Positions 16,058-25,534 are shown, numbered from the stretch's first letter. The stretch is 64,000 bases of DNA from Rossellomorea vietnamensis (GCF_025398035.1 NZ_CP104558.1:434001-498000); one strand, 5' to 3'. Notes: generated from the sequence alone by a model not told the origin. Numbers and translations: made by a program.

Positions 16058-16504
16058 ATGGGAAATGGAATACATCAAGTCAAAGTCCATGCATCGCGAT
16101 CGGATGTATGGACTTTTATTCGTGATATGAATGCTTGGGCGCCACTTGTGCCGGGATACAGGGAGCATACTATTTATTCCAATAATCAATCAACGTGGAA
16201 ATTCACCGTTCATTATGGGATGGTGACAAAAAAGATCCATGTGAATGTGAGAATTACAGATTGGAAGGAACCATCTGAAGTGAAGTTCACGTTAAAGGGT
16301 ATAAATCAAAGGTTCACGGGTTCAGGATTTTTCAAAGCGGAAGAAGTAGACACCTTTGTCACAAGCATGACTGGAAGCCTATCCATTGTATCCACCAGCC
16401 CGGTGGCAAAGATGCTGCAACATGCATTCGATAAAATGGTTGCCGAACTTACCAGGGAACTAACGGTTGCCGTGGGAGAAGCCATTGAAAGAAGTAAAAC
16501 CTGA
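16058..16504 (+). CDS. CoxG/SRPBCC-family protein
   Basis: A 148-aa START-like (SRPBCC) protein of the CoxG type: an N-terminal strand-helix HQVKVHASRSDVWTFIRDMNAWAPLVPGY, a beta-sheet core and a long C-terminal helix LQHAFDKMVAELTRELTVAVGEAI. CoxG is known from CO dehydrogenase clusters, but no such enzyme is nearby, so here it is simply a lipid- or ligand-binding fold. GGGGGAG precedes the ATG. Confidence 0.72.
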   Translation: MGNGIHQVKVHASRSDVWTFIRDMNAWAPLVPGYREHTIYSNNQSTWKFTVHYGMVTKKIHVNVRITDWKEPSEVKFTLKGINQRFTGSGFFKAEEVDTFVTSMTGSLSIVSTSPVAKMLQHAFDKMVAELTRELTVAVGEAIERSKT

Positions 16505-16668
16505 TGCACTTTAATCTTCACGCAGGCACCTAAATAGTAATGATAGATGATTTGCATATGTGATATAATGACTTATTTGAGCAAGTGAATTGTTAGATAG
16601 AGAAGAAATACATACACTATAAAGTAAATAGTAGCGGAATCTGTATCACGATAAAAAGGGGTCTTATT

Positions 16669-19245
16669 ATGCAAAAGCTTCACATACTTCGAGAAGAAGC
16701 AATAGAGGAAACGAAACGAAAAATCGAGGAGGATATGACACTTTTCCTGGAGAAACACGAAAAATGTCCTTCATTTCAGGATTATTTGAAGGAAAGGAGT
16801 GCTTTCTTTCATCAAATATGGCTGAATATTTGGCTTAATAAAGTAACCAATGATGTCTTGCGGAGTCATAAAAAAGCATTTCTCAGAGATAAAGGGTACG
16901 ATATTGAAGGTACGGATAAAAAATTGATCAACAAATTGTTCCGGAATGAAATCAGAGAGTATCAACCTTTCCATATTTTAACCTGGATACAGGATCATCC
17001 TATATCCGAAGAAGATTGGACAGAACGACATCGTGAGGTCCGAAAGACATTTGTTAAGAATCAAGAAGAAAAAAAGAAGGCGGTCCTTCAAAAAGAGAGT
17101 CAAAAAAAGACTCTTTCTTTCATCAGCCAACAAATGGACAAGCTAGAGACTCATTGGTATGTGGAATTGCGATTTTTATTCGCCAATAAATGGATGAGTG
17201 ATATACGGACCAAAACCAAATTCCGATCGGTTGAACCGTATATGTTGGAAGTGAAATTAGAAGAAGAGGGACGCTATACGAAGGACTCCTTTGTCACCGT
17301 TTCCGATTTTCTTACAGAATTCACGGGTTCGATTCACAAAAAGAGTGAGCATTGGGATGGACATGTGTGGGAATATGAAACCTATTTCTATCCCTATGAA
17401 CGCTTTGTCTTTTATCACACAGAGCAGGTGGTCTATCGGTCCTTATCCGAGCTTATGCCCGAAGAATTAAGGAAGGGATATGAGACGGTGTACGGCCAGG
17501 AACTTACAGAAGAAAGGTTGAGCAGGCTCAGTCACCATTTTCTCCTGACGCTGAAATCCAACTTTTTCAGCAAGATTCAAGAGGAGTATATGGATGATTT
17601 ATACAGACTGACAGAAATTCCTTTTGATACAGATGTTCATCTTTCATTATATGAAAAAGATCTCAAGAAGCGCGAGGAAAGAAAAGCAGCTGAACTCGCT
17701 GAATTAAAACGGAAGCAAGAGGAAGAAGAACGAATACTGGAAGAAATCTTTGGACGGGAATATAGCCCTTCGTTCAGAGGTGATATCCATTATATCCTTC
17801 ATATCGGTGAAACCAACACAGGGAAAACGCATCATGCAATCAGCCGGATGAAAGAAGCCAGAAGCGGTATGTATTTGGCCCCCCTCCGTTTACTCGCTCT
17901 GGAAGTATTCGATACATTGAATGCAGACGGCGTCCCGTGTAATCTGAAAACAGGCGAAGAAGAGAAAGAAGTTCCTTCTGCACACCATGTTTCATCAACA
18001 GTTGAAATGTTTCGTGAAAAAGATGAATATGAAGTGATCGTGATCGATGAGGCCCAAATGCTTGCCGATCAGGATAGAGGATTCTCCTGGTATCGTGCCA
18101 TTACAAAGGCGAGAGCCAAAGAGGTCCATATCATCGGGAGTGAAAACGTCCGGGATCTACTGATGGGATTGGTCGGGGAAGGCAACGTCGAGATTCATCA
18201 TTACAAACGAGACATCCCCCTTGAGGTCGAATCAAAAGAATTTCAATTGAGACATGCTAAAAAAGGGGACGCAGTTGTTTGTTTTTCAAGGAAGAAAGTG
18301 TTGGATACCGCTTCAAGATTACAAAATAATGGACATAAAGTCAGCATGATCTACGGAAGTATGCCTCCTGAAACAAGGAAGAGGCAGATGATGCAGTTCA
18401 TTAAAGGGAAAACGAATATGATTGTTGCGACCGATGCAATCGGGATGGGACTGAACCTGCCCATACGCAGAATCGTCTTCCTGGAAACGGATAAATTTGA
18501 TGGGACGAGGAGGAGAAGGCTGACTTCACAGGAAGTTAAGCAAATTGCCGGCCGCGCAGGAAGAAAAGGAATTTACAATGAGGGGAAAGTAGCTTTCTCA
18601 AAGGATATTAAGGTGATGAAGCAGCTCCTCGAAAAGCCTGACCAAGCCCTCGAAACGTTTGCCATCGCCCCCACGAGTGGTGTGTTTGAACGTTTTCAAA
18701 GACATTACCATGATATGGACACGTTCTTCTTCTTATGGGACAAGTTCAAAAGTCCATTCGGCACGGAAAAAGCGACCCTTTTTGAAGAAAGGGAACTATA
18801 TGAATTGATCCGTGGAACTGAAATCGAGGCTAAACTTTCATTAAATGACCTATACGGCTTTCTCCATCTTCCTTTCTCCAAGAAGGAAACACAGTTAACG
18901 GAGCAGTGGCTCCAGTGCATGCAAGCGATTGTAGAGGGTGAAGAACTGCCTGAACCACAGTTGAAGAGTACGAACCTAGAGCAAAAAGAAGTTTCATATA
19001 AAGCTGTCGGGCTTCATCTATTATTTTTATACCGATTGGGCAGACAGACGGAAGCTTACTATTGGGAACGGATCAGGAGTGAAATTGCCGATGGTGTTCA
19101 CGAAAGCCTGCGGACAGAAGTCACAAGTTTAACATCGTGCAGGCAATGCGGAAAAAAACTTCCTCCGAACTTCGGTTTTCCTATCTGTGATCGCTGTCAT
19201 GCCGTGAGGGTTAAAAGAAGAACGAAGGGGAAACCGCGATATTAG
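16669..19245 (+). CDS. Suv3-like DExH RNA helicase with C-terminal zinc ribbon
   Basis: An 858-aa protein. The N-terminal 360 residues are charged and helical. The helicase core starts with Walker A GETNTGKT (380-387), motif Ia APLRLLALE, motif II DEAQ (460-463), then SMIYGSMPPETR, DAIGMGLNLP and motif VI QIAGRAGRKG (625-634). These forms are those of mitochondrial Suv3, which unwinds RNA for degradation. A C-terminal Cys4 zinc ribbon (C824, C827, C840, C843) precedes a basic tail RRTKGKPRY, probably nucleic-acid binding. RNA target and nuclease partner are unknown. Monocistronic. Confidence 0.85.
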   Translation: MQKLHILREEAIEETKRKIEEDMTLFLEKHEKCPSFQDYLKERSAFFHQIWLNIWLNKVTNDVLRSHKKAFLRDKGYDIEGTDKKLINKLFRNEIREYQPFHILTWIQDHPISEEDWTERHREVRKTFVKNQEEKKKAVLQKESQKKTLSFISQQMDKLETHWYVELRFLFANKWMSDIRTKTKFRSVEPYMLEVKLEEEGRYTKDSFVTVSDFLTEFTGSIHKKSEHWDGHVWEYETYFYPYERFVFYHTEQVVYRSLSELMPEELRKGYETVYGQELTEERLSRLSHHFLLTLKSNFFSKIQEEYMDDLYRLTEIPFDTDVHLSLYEKDLKKREERKAAELAELKRKQEEEERILEEIFGREYSPSFRGDIHYILHIGETNTGKTHHAISRMKEARSGMYLAPLRLLALEVFDTLNADGVPCNLKTGEEEKEVPSAHHVSSTVEMFREKDEYEVIVIDEAQMLADQDRGFSWYRAITKARAKEVHIIGSENVRDLLMGLVGEGNVEIHHYKRDIPLEVESKEFQLRHAKKGDAVVCFSRKKVLDTASRLQNNGHKVSMIYGSMPPETRKRQMMQFIKGKTNMIVATDAIGMGLNLPIRRIVFLETDKFDGTRRRRLTSQEVKQIAGRAGRKGIYNEGKVAFSKDIKVMKQLLEKPDQALETFAIAPTSGVFERFQRHYHDMDTFFFLWDKFKSPFGTEKATLFEERELYELIRGTEIEAKLSLNDLYGFLHLPFSKKETQLTEQWLQCMQAIVEGEELPEPQLKSTNLEQKEVSYKAVGLHLLFLYRLGRQTEAYYWERIRSEIADGVHESLRTEVTSLTSCRQCGKKLPPNFGFPICDRCHAVRVKRRTKGKPRY

Positions 19246-19330
19246 TGAATCGTGAGCAAATCTTATGTAAGATGAAAGGTTATGTGATACGATCTAGTAC
19301 GAACTGAAAACGATGATAGAGGTGGTAAGA

Positions 19331-20050
19331 TTGAAAATTGAAGTATGGTCAGATTATGTATGTCCATTCTGCTATATAGGAAAACGTCATTTAGAGAAGG
19401 CATTGGAGCATTTCCCTCAGAGGGATACTGTTGAAATTGAATACAAAAGTTTTGAACTCGATCCCGGCGCTCCGGTCAACACAGAATATAGTATTCAAGA
19501 ACTCCTTTCCAAAAAATACGGAACATCTCTTGAGGAAGCTAAAAACATGACCGATGGCATGAGCCGGCAAGCAGCCTCTGTCGGTCTTGATTTCCGGTTT
19601 GACTCAAGCATACCGACTAATACGTTTGATGCCCACCGCCTGACTAAATATGCGAAAACAGCAGGGAAAGAAGCAGAGATGACTGAAATCCTGTTGTATG
19701 CCCACTTTACTCTTTCTAAACATATTGGTGACAAAGAAACGCTCGTGGAATTAGCAAAACAGGCTGGACTGGATGAAGCGGAGACTGTTTCCGTCCTTGA
19801 AGGCAGTGATTTCTCAGAAGAGGTTCGCCAGGATGAGGAAGAAGCGAGGCAAATCGGTGTCCAAGGTGTGCCGTTCTTTGTTATCAATCGTAAGTATGCG
19901 ATTTCAGGTGCTCAACCAAGTGATGTGTTTTTGAATTCCATACAAAAGGTGTGGGAAGAGGAAAATGAACCTTCAGCTCTACAGCCCCTTGGAACGGATG
20001 GAATGGCATGTGATGAAAACGGATGTGAGATTCCTCCATCCAAGTCATGA
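19331..20050 (+). CDS. ywbO: DsbA-family FrnE-like oxidoreductase, YwbO-like
   Basis: A 239-aa thioredoxin-fold protein. Active-site CPFC lies at the N-terminus in WSDYVCPFCYIGK and the cis-Pro loop GVQGVPFFVIN is near 180, with a helical insertion between. It has no signal peptide, so it is cytosolic, like FrnE/YwbO. The C-terminus has further Cys in GMACDENGCEI. TTG 19331 is chosen because GAGGTGG (19319-19325) precedes it; an upstream ATG lies before that site. Confidence 0.85.
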   Translation: MKIEVWSDYVCPFCYIGKRHLEKALEHFPQRDTVEIEYKSFELDPGAPVNTEYSIQELLSKKYGTSLEEAKNMTDGMSRQAASVGLDFRFDSSIPTNTFDAHRLTKYAKTAGKEAEMTEILLYAHFTLSKHIGDKETLVELAKQAGLDEAETVSVLEGSDFSEEVRQDEEEARQIGVQGVPFFVINRKYAISGAQPSDVFLNSIQKVWEEENEPSALQPLGTDGMACDENGCEIPPSKS

Positions 20051-20070
20051 TCTTTACACCACTTTTAATA

Positions 20071-20122
20071 AACCAAAAAACACAAGCGGGAGAATGCACC
20101 CGCTTGTGTTTTTTGGTTTTCA
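20071..20122. terminator. Strong bidirectional terminator
   Basis: A long perfect stem: CCAAAAAACACAAGCGGG with its complement CCCGCTTGTGTTTTTTGG, then TTTT. Confidence 0.92.
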
Positions 20123-20165
20123 TGAAATTCCAGCGGCCAGGGACGAAAAGGCGCTCGAAATAATG

Positions 20166-21296
20166 TCAGTTACTATAAAAATTCTCTGTATAATAAGGCT
20201 GGGACTTTTCGTTGAAGGCTACCCCTATACCTAAATGTTCGTAGTGTGGCTGGAGGATATTTTCTCTATGACCTTTGGAATTCATCAGCCCTTCGTGGGC
20301 GAAAATCGAACTTAACTGACCGTAGGCGAGGTTTTCCCCAGCAGTGCGAAAGGCTACCTGATCTTCTTCCATGCGATCAAATGGTGACTGACCCTCTAGG
20401 TTCGTGTGACTGAAATAATCCTGTTCCGCCATATCCAGACTATGTTTACGTGCTGTATCCCTCACCAAACTGTCCCATGATAGGACATTCAGTCCTTTCT
20501 CTACACGGGTGGCATTCGTAAGGTCGAAGAGTTGGTATTCAAACCCTTCTTTCAATTCAGAGCTTCCCACCGTATAGAAGTTTTTCTTATTCGTTTCCAG
20601 GTTCCCGTCGATGATCTGGATGGCGGTTACGGTATCATTTTCATGCTTATCATAAAAGATCGTCACATAGCTCCCATCGATCTGGTACACATCCTGTTCC
20701 CCGTTATTTTGCAACTGATATAATGTCAGTCCTTTCCGGATATTGGTCAATGGTTCACCAAGTTCATTCTGTACCACCTCTTTGGAAACACCCATCTTGA
20801 TCCCTGAATCAGAGGAGAGAAGATCTTGATTCGTGAACAGTCCATTTACCTGTTGGTTTTGATCATAGGAGACCATGAAGAAGTTCCGATAATTTTCATG
20901 GTAGGCATACCATGAAACCCCGTATTCATTGCTGGATTTTCTCTTGGCTTCGCCTACTTCTTCCTCCACACTTTCTTTGGAATCCCCGAGTTCAATATTA
21001 TAGATTGAAAACGTTTGATCGCTTGGGACTGTTAAAGCAGGCTTCTCCACAGGGTCTTCTTTCTTGGTATCAGAGGTGTTCTCGAGGTCACGGAACGACT
21101 CGTCCAGCTTTACCAGGAGCAGGTTCACTTCCTGATAGAGTTGATCAAAGGCATCCTGAACCTTAGGGTTGTTCTTCATTTCTTCGATTTTGGAGAGGAC
21201 AGTGTCAAAACCTGACGCTTCCACTTTCTCTTCCCAGGCGGGTTTTGATATATAGGCAACCACAATAATCATGATAAGTATAAATAATCGTCTCAA
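20166..21296 (-). CDS. ylbC: CAP-domain exported protein, YlbC-like
   Basis: A 376-aa protein with an N-terminal hydrophobic signal anchor (about 2-16), a helical linker, a CAP-associated region (about 95-235, EVGEAKRKSSNEYGVSWYAYH) and a C-terminal CAP/SCP domain (about 245-376) with the residues HSLDMAEQDYFSHTNLEGQSP, GENLAYGQ and HRENILQPHYEHLGIG. CAP proteins bind lipids or act in the envelope; the role of YlbC is not firmly known. Monocistronic, convergent with ywbO. Confidence 0.88.
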   Translation of the reverse strand: MRRLFILIMIIVVAYISKPAWEEKVEASGFDTVLSKIEEMKNNPKVQDAFDQLYQEVNLLLVKLDESFRDLENTSDTKKEDPVEKPALTVPSDQTFSIYNIELGDSKESVEEEVGEAKRKSSNEYGVSWYAYHENYRNFFMVSYDQNQQVNGLFTNQDLLSSDSGIKMGVSKEVVQNELGEPLTNIRKGLTLYQLQNNGEQDVYQIDGSYVTIFYDKHENDTVTAIQIIDGNLETNKKNFYTVGSSELKEGFEYQLFDLTNATRVEKGLNVLSWDSLVRDTARKHSLDMAEQDYFSHTNLEGQSPFDRMEEDQVAFRTAGENLAYGQLSSIFAHEGLMNSKGHRENILQPHYEHLGIGVAFNEKSQPYYTENFYSN

Positions 21297-21487
21297 ATGC
21301 TAACACTCCATTCTACCTTCCATTGTATCCAAAATAATATAGAAGTAAAAAGAGAAAGGCTACTCTCTTTGCTCAGTACCCATTCTACACCATTTTCAAT
21401 CAGGTCTGCCTGTTTTAGTTTGGATGGCTCTGGGTAAGATAATTAAATAGGGTATCTTCACCATTTACATAAAGGGGGAAAATAGCA

Positions 21488-22300
21488 ATGAAATTATCTC
21501 ATGAAGAACGGATTCAACTGCATGAATTCAATAACTTAACGAAGTCGTTGAGTTTTAATATGTATGATATCTGTTATACAAAGACCCGTGAAGAACGGGA
21601 AGCCTATATTGAATACATTGATGAGCAATACAACGCCGATAGATTGACGAAAATCCTCACCCATGTTTCGGATATCATCGGGGCACATGTACTGAACGTA
21701 TCGAAACAGGACTATGTTCCCCAGGGGGCAAGTGTCACCATCCTGGTATCGGAAGGGCCGATCGTCGAAGTGCCGACGGAGCATTTTGATGAATCACCCG
21801 GTCCTTTGCCTTCAACTGTGACGATGCATCTTGATAAAAGCCATATTACGGTCCATACCTACCCGGAGTATCATCCACATGAAGGGATCTCTACATTCAG
21901 GGCAGATATCGATGTTTCTACATGCGGGGAAATTTCTCCCCTGAAGGCATTGAATTATTTAATTCACTCCTTCGACACCGATATCATGACAATGGATTAT
22001 CGCGTGAGAGGATTCACAAGGGATATTAATGGAAGAAAACTATTCATCGACCATGACATCAATTCCATTCAGAATTACATTCCGGAAGAAATTAAGGATG
22101 AGTATGACATGATCGATGTGAATGTCTATCCTCAAAACATCTTCCACACAAAATGCAAATTGAAAGAATTTGATTTGAACAATTACTTATTCGGCTATAC
22201 AAAGGACAAACTGGAAGAGGATGAGGTCGACGAGATTACAGACAAACTAAAAATGGAAATGGATGAAATCTTTTACGGTAAAAATATTCCCCGACCGTAA
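21488..22300 (+). CDS. speD: S-adenosylmethionine decarboxylase proenzyme, E. coli type
   Basis: A 270-aa SpeD that makes decarboxylated AdoMet for spermidine synthesis. It strongly resembles E. coli SpeD (264 aa) over its whole length: [52 protein letters not shown] and [14 protein letters not shown]. Self-cleavage should occur between Lys117 and Ser118 in [14 protein letters not shown], with Ser118 giving the pyruvoyl group. B. subtilis uses a much shorter SpeD (about 126 aa), so this is the long class. No speE is adjacent. Own ribosome site and terminator. Confidence 0.95.
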   Translation: MKLSHEERIQLHEFNNLTKSLSFNMYDICYTKTREEREAYIEYIDEQYNADRLTKILTHVSDIIGAHVLNVSKQDYVPQGASVTILVSEGPIVEVPTEHFDESPGPLPSTVTMHLDKSHITVHTYPEYHPHEGISTFRADIDVSTCGEISPLKALNYLIHSFDTDIMTMDYRVRGFTRDINGRKLFIDHDINSIQNYIPEEIKDEYDMIDVNVYPQNIFHTKCKLKEFDLNNYLFGYTKDKLEEDEVDEITDKLKMEMDEIFYGKNIPRP

Positions 22301-22309
22301 AAGTGATCT

Positions 22310-22347
22310 TTGAAACCCCTTTGCGACCATTAGCGCAAAGGGGTTTT
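22310..22347 (+). terminator. Intrinsic terminator after speD
   Basis: AAACCCCTTTGCG and CGCAAAGGGGTTTT pair around an ACCATTAG loop. Confidence 0.88.
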
Positions 22348-22448
22348 CTCCATGATTTCTAATTATTATGAAAATGGGATTTGAGAAGGGAAATCCCCCC
22401 CTCTTGAAGAATAGGTTAATATGCATGTAAATAGAGGAGGAAAAGGGA

Positions 22449-23246
22449 ATGAATTCACATGAAATAGAATACAAATTGCACGGGGATGATATGCAGTTTG
22501 TCGAGATAGAGTTGGATCCAGGTGAAAGTGCCGTAGCCGAAGCTGGTGGTATGATGATGATGGAAGACGGTATCGGAATGGAAACGATCTTTGGGGATGG
22601 AGCAAAAGGAAGCGGTACAGGAGGATTTCTTGGCAAGCTTGTGGGAGCGGGTAAGCGAATACTGACGGGCGAAAGCTTATTCATGACCGTCTTCACCAAT
22701 GAAGGAATGGGCAAGAAGCACGTCTCTTTCGCGGCTCCCTATCCGGGAAAAATCATTCCGGTCGATTTAAGTGAATTAGGCGGTAAAGTGATTTGTCAAA
22801 AGGATGCCTTTCTTTGTGCGGCTAAGGGAGTGTCTGTCGGAATCGATTTTCAAAAGAAATTGGGAACCGGCTTCTTTGGGGGAGAAGGTTTCATTATGCA
22901 GAAACTTGAAGGGGACGGTTTAGCCTTTCTTCATGCCGGGGGAACGATTTATAGAAGAGAGCTCCAGCCGGGGGAAGTGCTGCGGGTGGATACGGGTTGT
23001 TTAGTGGCCATGACAAAAGAAGTGGACTACAACATTGAATATGTCGGCAAAATCAAATCGGCTTTCCTTGGTGGAGAGGGTCTGTTTTTTGCTACTGTCC
23101 GTGGACCGGGTACGGTATGGATACAGTCTCTTCCGTTCAGCCGGTTAGCGGAACGGATCTATGCAAACGCTCCAGGTGGGGGGCGTTCGACGGGTGAGGG
23201 AAGTATACTTGGTGGAATCGGGGATTTCCTAAACGGAGATGATTGA
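22449..23246 (+). CDS. AIM24 / TIGR00266-family protein
   Basis: A 265-aa protein of the AIM24 family: [25 protein letters not shown] at the N-terminus, [19 protein letters not shown] near 70 and [24 protein letters not shown] near 210, with a Gly-rich C-terminus [19 protein letters not shown]. The beta-helix-like fold is cytosolic in bacteria; function unknown. GAGGAGG precedes the ATG. Confidence 0.87.
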   Translation: MNSHEIEYKLHGDDMQFVEIELDPGESAVAEAGGMMMMEDGIGMETIFGDGAKGSGTGGFLGKLVGAGKRILTGESLFMTVFTNEGMGKKHVSFAAPYPGKIIPVDLSELGGKVICQKDAFLCAAKGVSVGIDFQKKLGTGFFGGEGFIMQKLEGDGLAFLHAGGTIYRRELQPGEVLRVDTGCLVAMTKEVDYNIEYVGKIKSAFLGGEGLFFATVRGPGTVWIQSLPFSRLAERIYANAPGGGRSTGEGSILGGIGDFLNGDD

Positions 23247-23264
23247 TTCACGTATAATCATATA

Positions 23265-23298
23265 AAAGAGCATTTCCATTCGTGGAAGTGCTTTTTTT
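23265..23298 (+). terminator. Intrinsic terminator
   Basis: AAAGAGCATTTCCA-TTCG-TGGAAGTGCTTTTTTT: a stem with one G-T pair and a T-run. Confidence 0.85.
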
Positions 23299-23300
23299 AC

Positions 23301-23447
23301 GTTCAAGCCGCTTCCGCTTTAGTTTCATCCAGCTCCAGCGGCTAGAGGCTCGAGGTCATAAGGCTAACATGCCAAAAAGGCAAAGGGCGCCTTTCCGGCA
23401 TGTTAGCCTTATGCTGGTCGCCTCTGTTCAAGCCGCTTCCGCTTTAG
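23301..23447. repeat. Structured intergenic repeat with 22-bp direct terminal repeats
   Basis: A 147-bp non-coding element. Its two ends (23301-23322 and 23426-23447) are a perfect 22-bp direct repeat containing AAGCCGCTTCCGCTTTAG. Inside are CATAAGGCTAACATGCC (23357-23373) and its exact complement (23397-23413), enclosing a smaller AAAGGC/GCCTTT hairpin. The wording CCAGCTCCAGCGGCTAGAGGCTCGAGGTC is like miniature repeats I recall from other Bacillus chromosomes. Only one copy is in this window. Confidence 0.7.
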
Positions 23448-23514
23448 GTGTGGGTATTCACCTATTTAGATCCCGCATCATATGTTTAAATAAATGATGT
23501 GAAAGGGTGATTTC

Positions 23515-24609
23515 ATGACAGGGAAGATTCGTCATTATTATGCTGGAGGGAATACGGCAAAAGGATTCTACAGTTTATATGATTCAGTACTCGCTGGATT
23601 AGAGCGGGTATATATCTTAAAGGGTGGTCCTGGAACAGGGAAATCCTCATTGATGAAAACGATTGGAAAACGGTTTGAAGAAATTGGGTTAAACGTAGAC
23701 TATTTGCATTGTGCTTCCGATAATCAATCCATCGACGGTGTTCTCCTCCCTGAATTCGGTGTGGGGATTGTAGATGGGACAGCTCCTCATATTATTGAAC
23801 CAAAAGCACCCGGCGTGATCGAAGAGTATGTGAATTTAGGAGTGGCATGGGACCGTAATGAACTGACCGGGCACAAGGAAGAAATCCTTGCCTTAAATGA
23901 TCACATTGCCTCACTCTTTCAGAAAGCGTATCATACCTTTGCGTCATCCCTGAGTGCCCATGATGACATTGAAGACATCTACATTGCGAACATGGACTTC
24001 GAAAAAGCCAATGAATTGACAAACGAGTTGATTTCACTCTTTTTTGAAGAAGACAGCCTTCCTAAATCCTCCACAGTCAAACATCGGTTCTTGGGTGCCG
24101 CTACTCCTGATGGGGCAGTTGACTACATTCAGAATTTAACGGAGGATGTCGGGAAGCGCTACTTTATCAAAGGGCGTGCAGGTTCCGGAAAGTCAACGAT
24201 GTTAAAGAAAATTGCTTCTGCTGCAGAAGAGAAAGGATTTGACGTAGAAGTTTATCATTGCGGTTTTGACCCGAATAGTCTTGATATGTTGATCATCAGA
24301 GAAATAGGGATCGCTATATTTGATAGCACCGCACCACATGAATATTTTCCTGATCGGGAATCAGACGAAATCATCGATATGTATGAAAGATGTATTACCG
24401 AGGGGACAGATGAAAAATATGCTGGCGATATCGAACGGACGACAAAAGCCTATAAGGATAAAATGAATGAAGCAATCTCATATTTAAAAGAAGCTAAGAA
24501 GCTTCGTGAACAACTCGAATCCATTTATATAGGGGCCATGGACTTTGCAAAGGTTAATATGATTAGAGAAGAAATCTTTCAGGAAATAAGTGAGTTTATA
24601 AAGAAGTAG
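23515..24609 (+). CDS. Double P-loop ATPase (PRK06851-like)
   Basis: A 364-aa protein made of two similar halves. The first Walker A is GGPGTGKS (37-44), the second GRAGSGKST (220-228). Each is followed by a DVDYLHCAS/FDVEVYHCGF-like strand and by GIVDGTAPH or AIFDSTAPH, a matching Walker B-like region. The halves probably arose by duplication. Substrate and partner are unknown. The ATG follows a GAAAGGGTGAT ribosome site. Confidence 0.82.
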   Translation: MTGKIRHYYAGGNTAKGFYSLYDSVLAGLERVYILKGGPGTGKSSLMKTIGKRFEEIGLNVDYLHCASDNQSIDGVLLPEFGVGIVDGTAPHIIEPKAPGVIEEYVNLGVAWDRNELTGHKEEILALNDHIASLFQKAYHTFASSLSAHDDIEDIYIANMDFEKANELTNELISLFFEEDSLPKSSTVKHRFLGAATPDGAVDYIQNLTEDVGKRYFIKGRAGSGKSTMLKKIASAAEEKGFDVEVYHCGFDPNSLDMLIIREIGIAIFDSTAPHEYFPDRESDEIIDMYERCITEGTDEKYAGDIERTTKAYKDKMNEAISYLKEAKKLREQLESIYIGAMDFAKVNMIREEIFQEISEFIKK

Positions 24610-24665
24610 GGTATAGAGGAAAGGGCCATGCGTGGTGATCATTATGTCATCACGCTTTTATTGGG

Positions 24666-24694
24666 TTGACAAAATACCCATGCAGGTATATTAT
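24666..24694 (+). promoter_or_regulatory. SigA promoter with CstR-type operator (locus 3)
   Basis: TTGACA at 24666-24671 and TATTAT at 24689-24694 (17-bp spacer) with ATACCCATGCAGGTAT (24674-24689) filling the spacer. Arrangement matches locus 2. Confidence 0.8.
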
Positions 24695-24738
24695 ATGTAC
24701 ATACAGTTATTCATATCAGAGAATTGGGAGGAATCATT

Positions 24739-25038
24739 ATGAAAGAATTAACCGCAAAACAAGTTGAAGAATTAGTAACTGAAGGCAATCAATCTTTAAA
24801 CATAATAGACGTTCGTGAAGATGAAGAAGTCGCTTCAGGAATGATTCCGGCTGCTAAACATATTCCGTTGGGTTCGATTGAAAGTCGTATGGGTGAGTTA
24901 GATAAGACGAAAGAATATATCATGGTATGCCGTTCTGGAGGAAGAAGTGGACAAGCTTCACAATTTCTTGAGAGTCAGGGGTTCAATGTCATTAATATGA
25001 CCGGTGGAATGATGTCTTGGGAAGGTCCTACGAAATAA
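24739..25038 (+). CDS. Soluble single-domain rhodanese
   Basis: A 99-aa rhodanese with IIDVREDEE, IPLGSIESRM and active loop CRSGGRSGQ. ATG 24739 follows GGGAGG; the reading from 24724 would begin inside that site. It is similar to the protein at 8085-8381. It is first in a two-gene CstR-box operon with a DsrE-like protein, so it probably exchanges sulfane sulfur with it. Confidence 0.9.
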   Translation: MKELTAKQVEELVTEGNQSLNIIDVREDEEVASGMIPAAKHIPLGSIESRMGELDKTKEYIMVCRSGGRSGQASQFLESQGFNVINMTGGMMSWEGPTK

Positions 25039-25110
25039 TCTTCTTTATTGAAACCACAGGGTCACAACAAAAATTAGGAAGAATAAAACCGAAATCTGGA
25101 GGAATGGAAA

Positions 25111-25506
25111 ATGAGTAAAAAAGTAGCGATCATCGCAAGTAACGGTGGATTATTTGATGCGTATAAAGTATTTAATATTGCAACTGCGGCGGCAGCCACC
25201 GATCAGGAAGTAGCCATTTTCTTTACATTTGAAGGATTAAATCTTATCCATAAAGAAGGTCACAAACAGCTTCCGATGCCCGAAGGAAAAGAACACTTCC
25301 AAGAGGGATTTGCCAAGGCCAATGTACCCGGTATTCCCGAGTTAGTGGAAATGGCGCAAGAGATGGGGGTTTCCTTTATTGGTTGCCAAATGACGATGGA
25401 TGTAATGGGCTTGGATAAAGAAGCATTTGTGGATGGAATCGAAGTGGGTGGAGCAGTCACATTCCTTGAATTCGCAAAGGACGCAGATGTCACATTAACA
25501 TTCTAA
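25111..25506 (+). CDS. DsrE-family sulfur carrier
   Basis: A 131-aa DsrE-like protein, shorter than the one at 527-1006 because it lacks the Met/Lys-rich insertion. The conserved end FIGCQMTMDVMGLDKE holds Cys92, the probable sulfur-carrying residue. CTGGAGGA precedes the ATG. Second gene of the third CstR-box operon. Confidence 0.88.
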   Translation: MSKKVAIIASNGGLFDAYKVFNIATAAAATDQEVAIFFTFEGLNLIHKEGHKQLPMPEGKEHFQEGFAKANVPGIPELVEMAQEMGVSFIGCQMTMDVMGLDKEAFVDGIEVGGAVTFLEFAKDADVTLTF

Positions 25507-25534
25507 TCCATTGAAATAAATCAGTATAAACGAT

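Noticed and set aside
23301..23447. CRISPR array
   Set aside because: Only two direct repeats and the interior is a hairpin, with no cas gene nearby.
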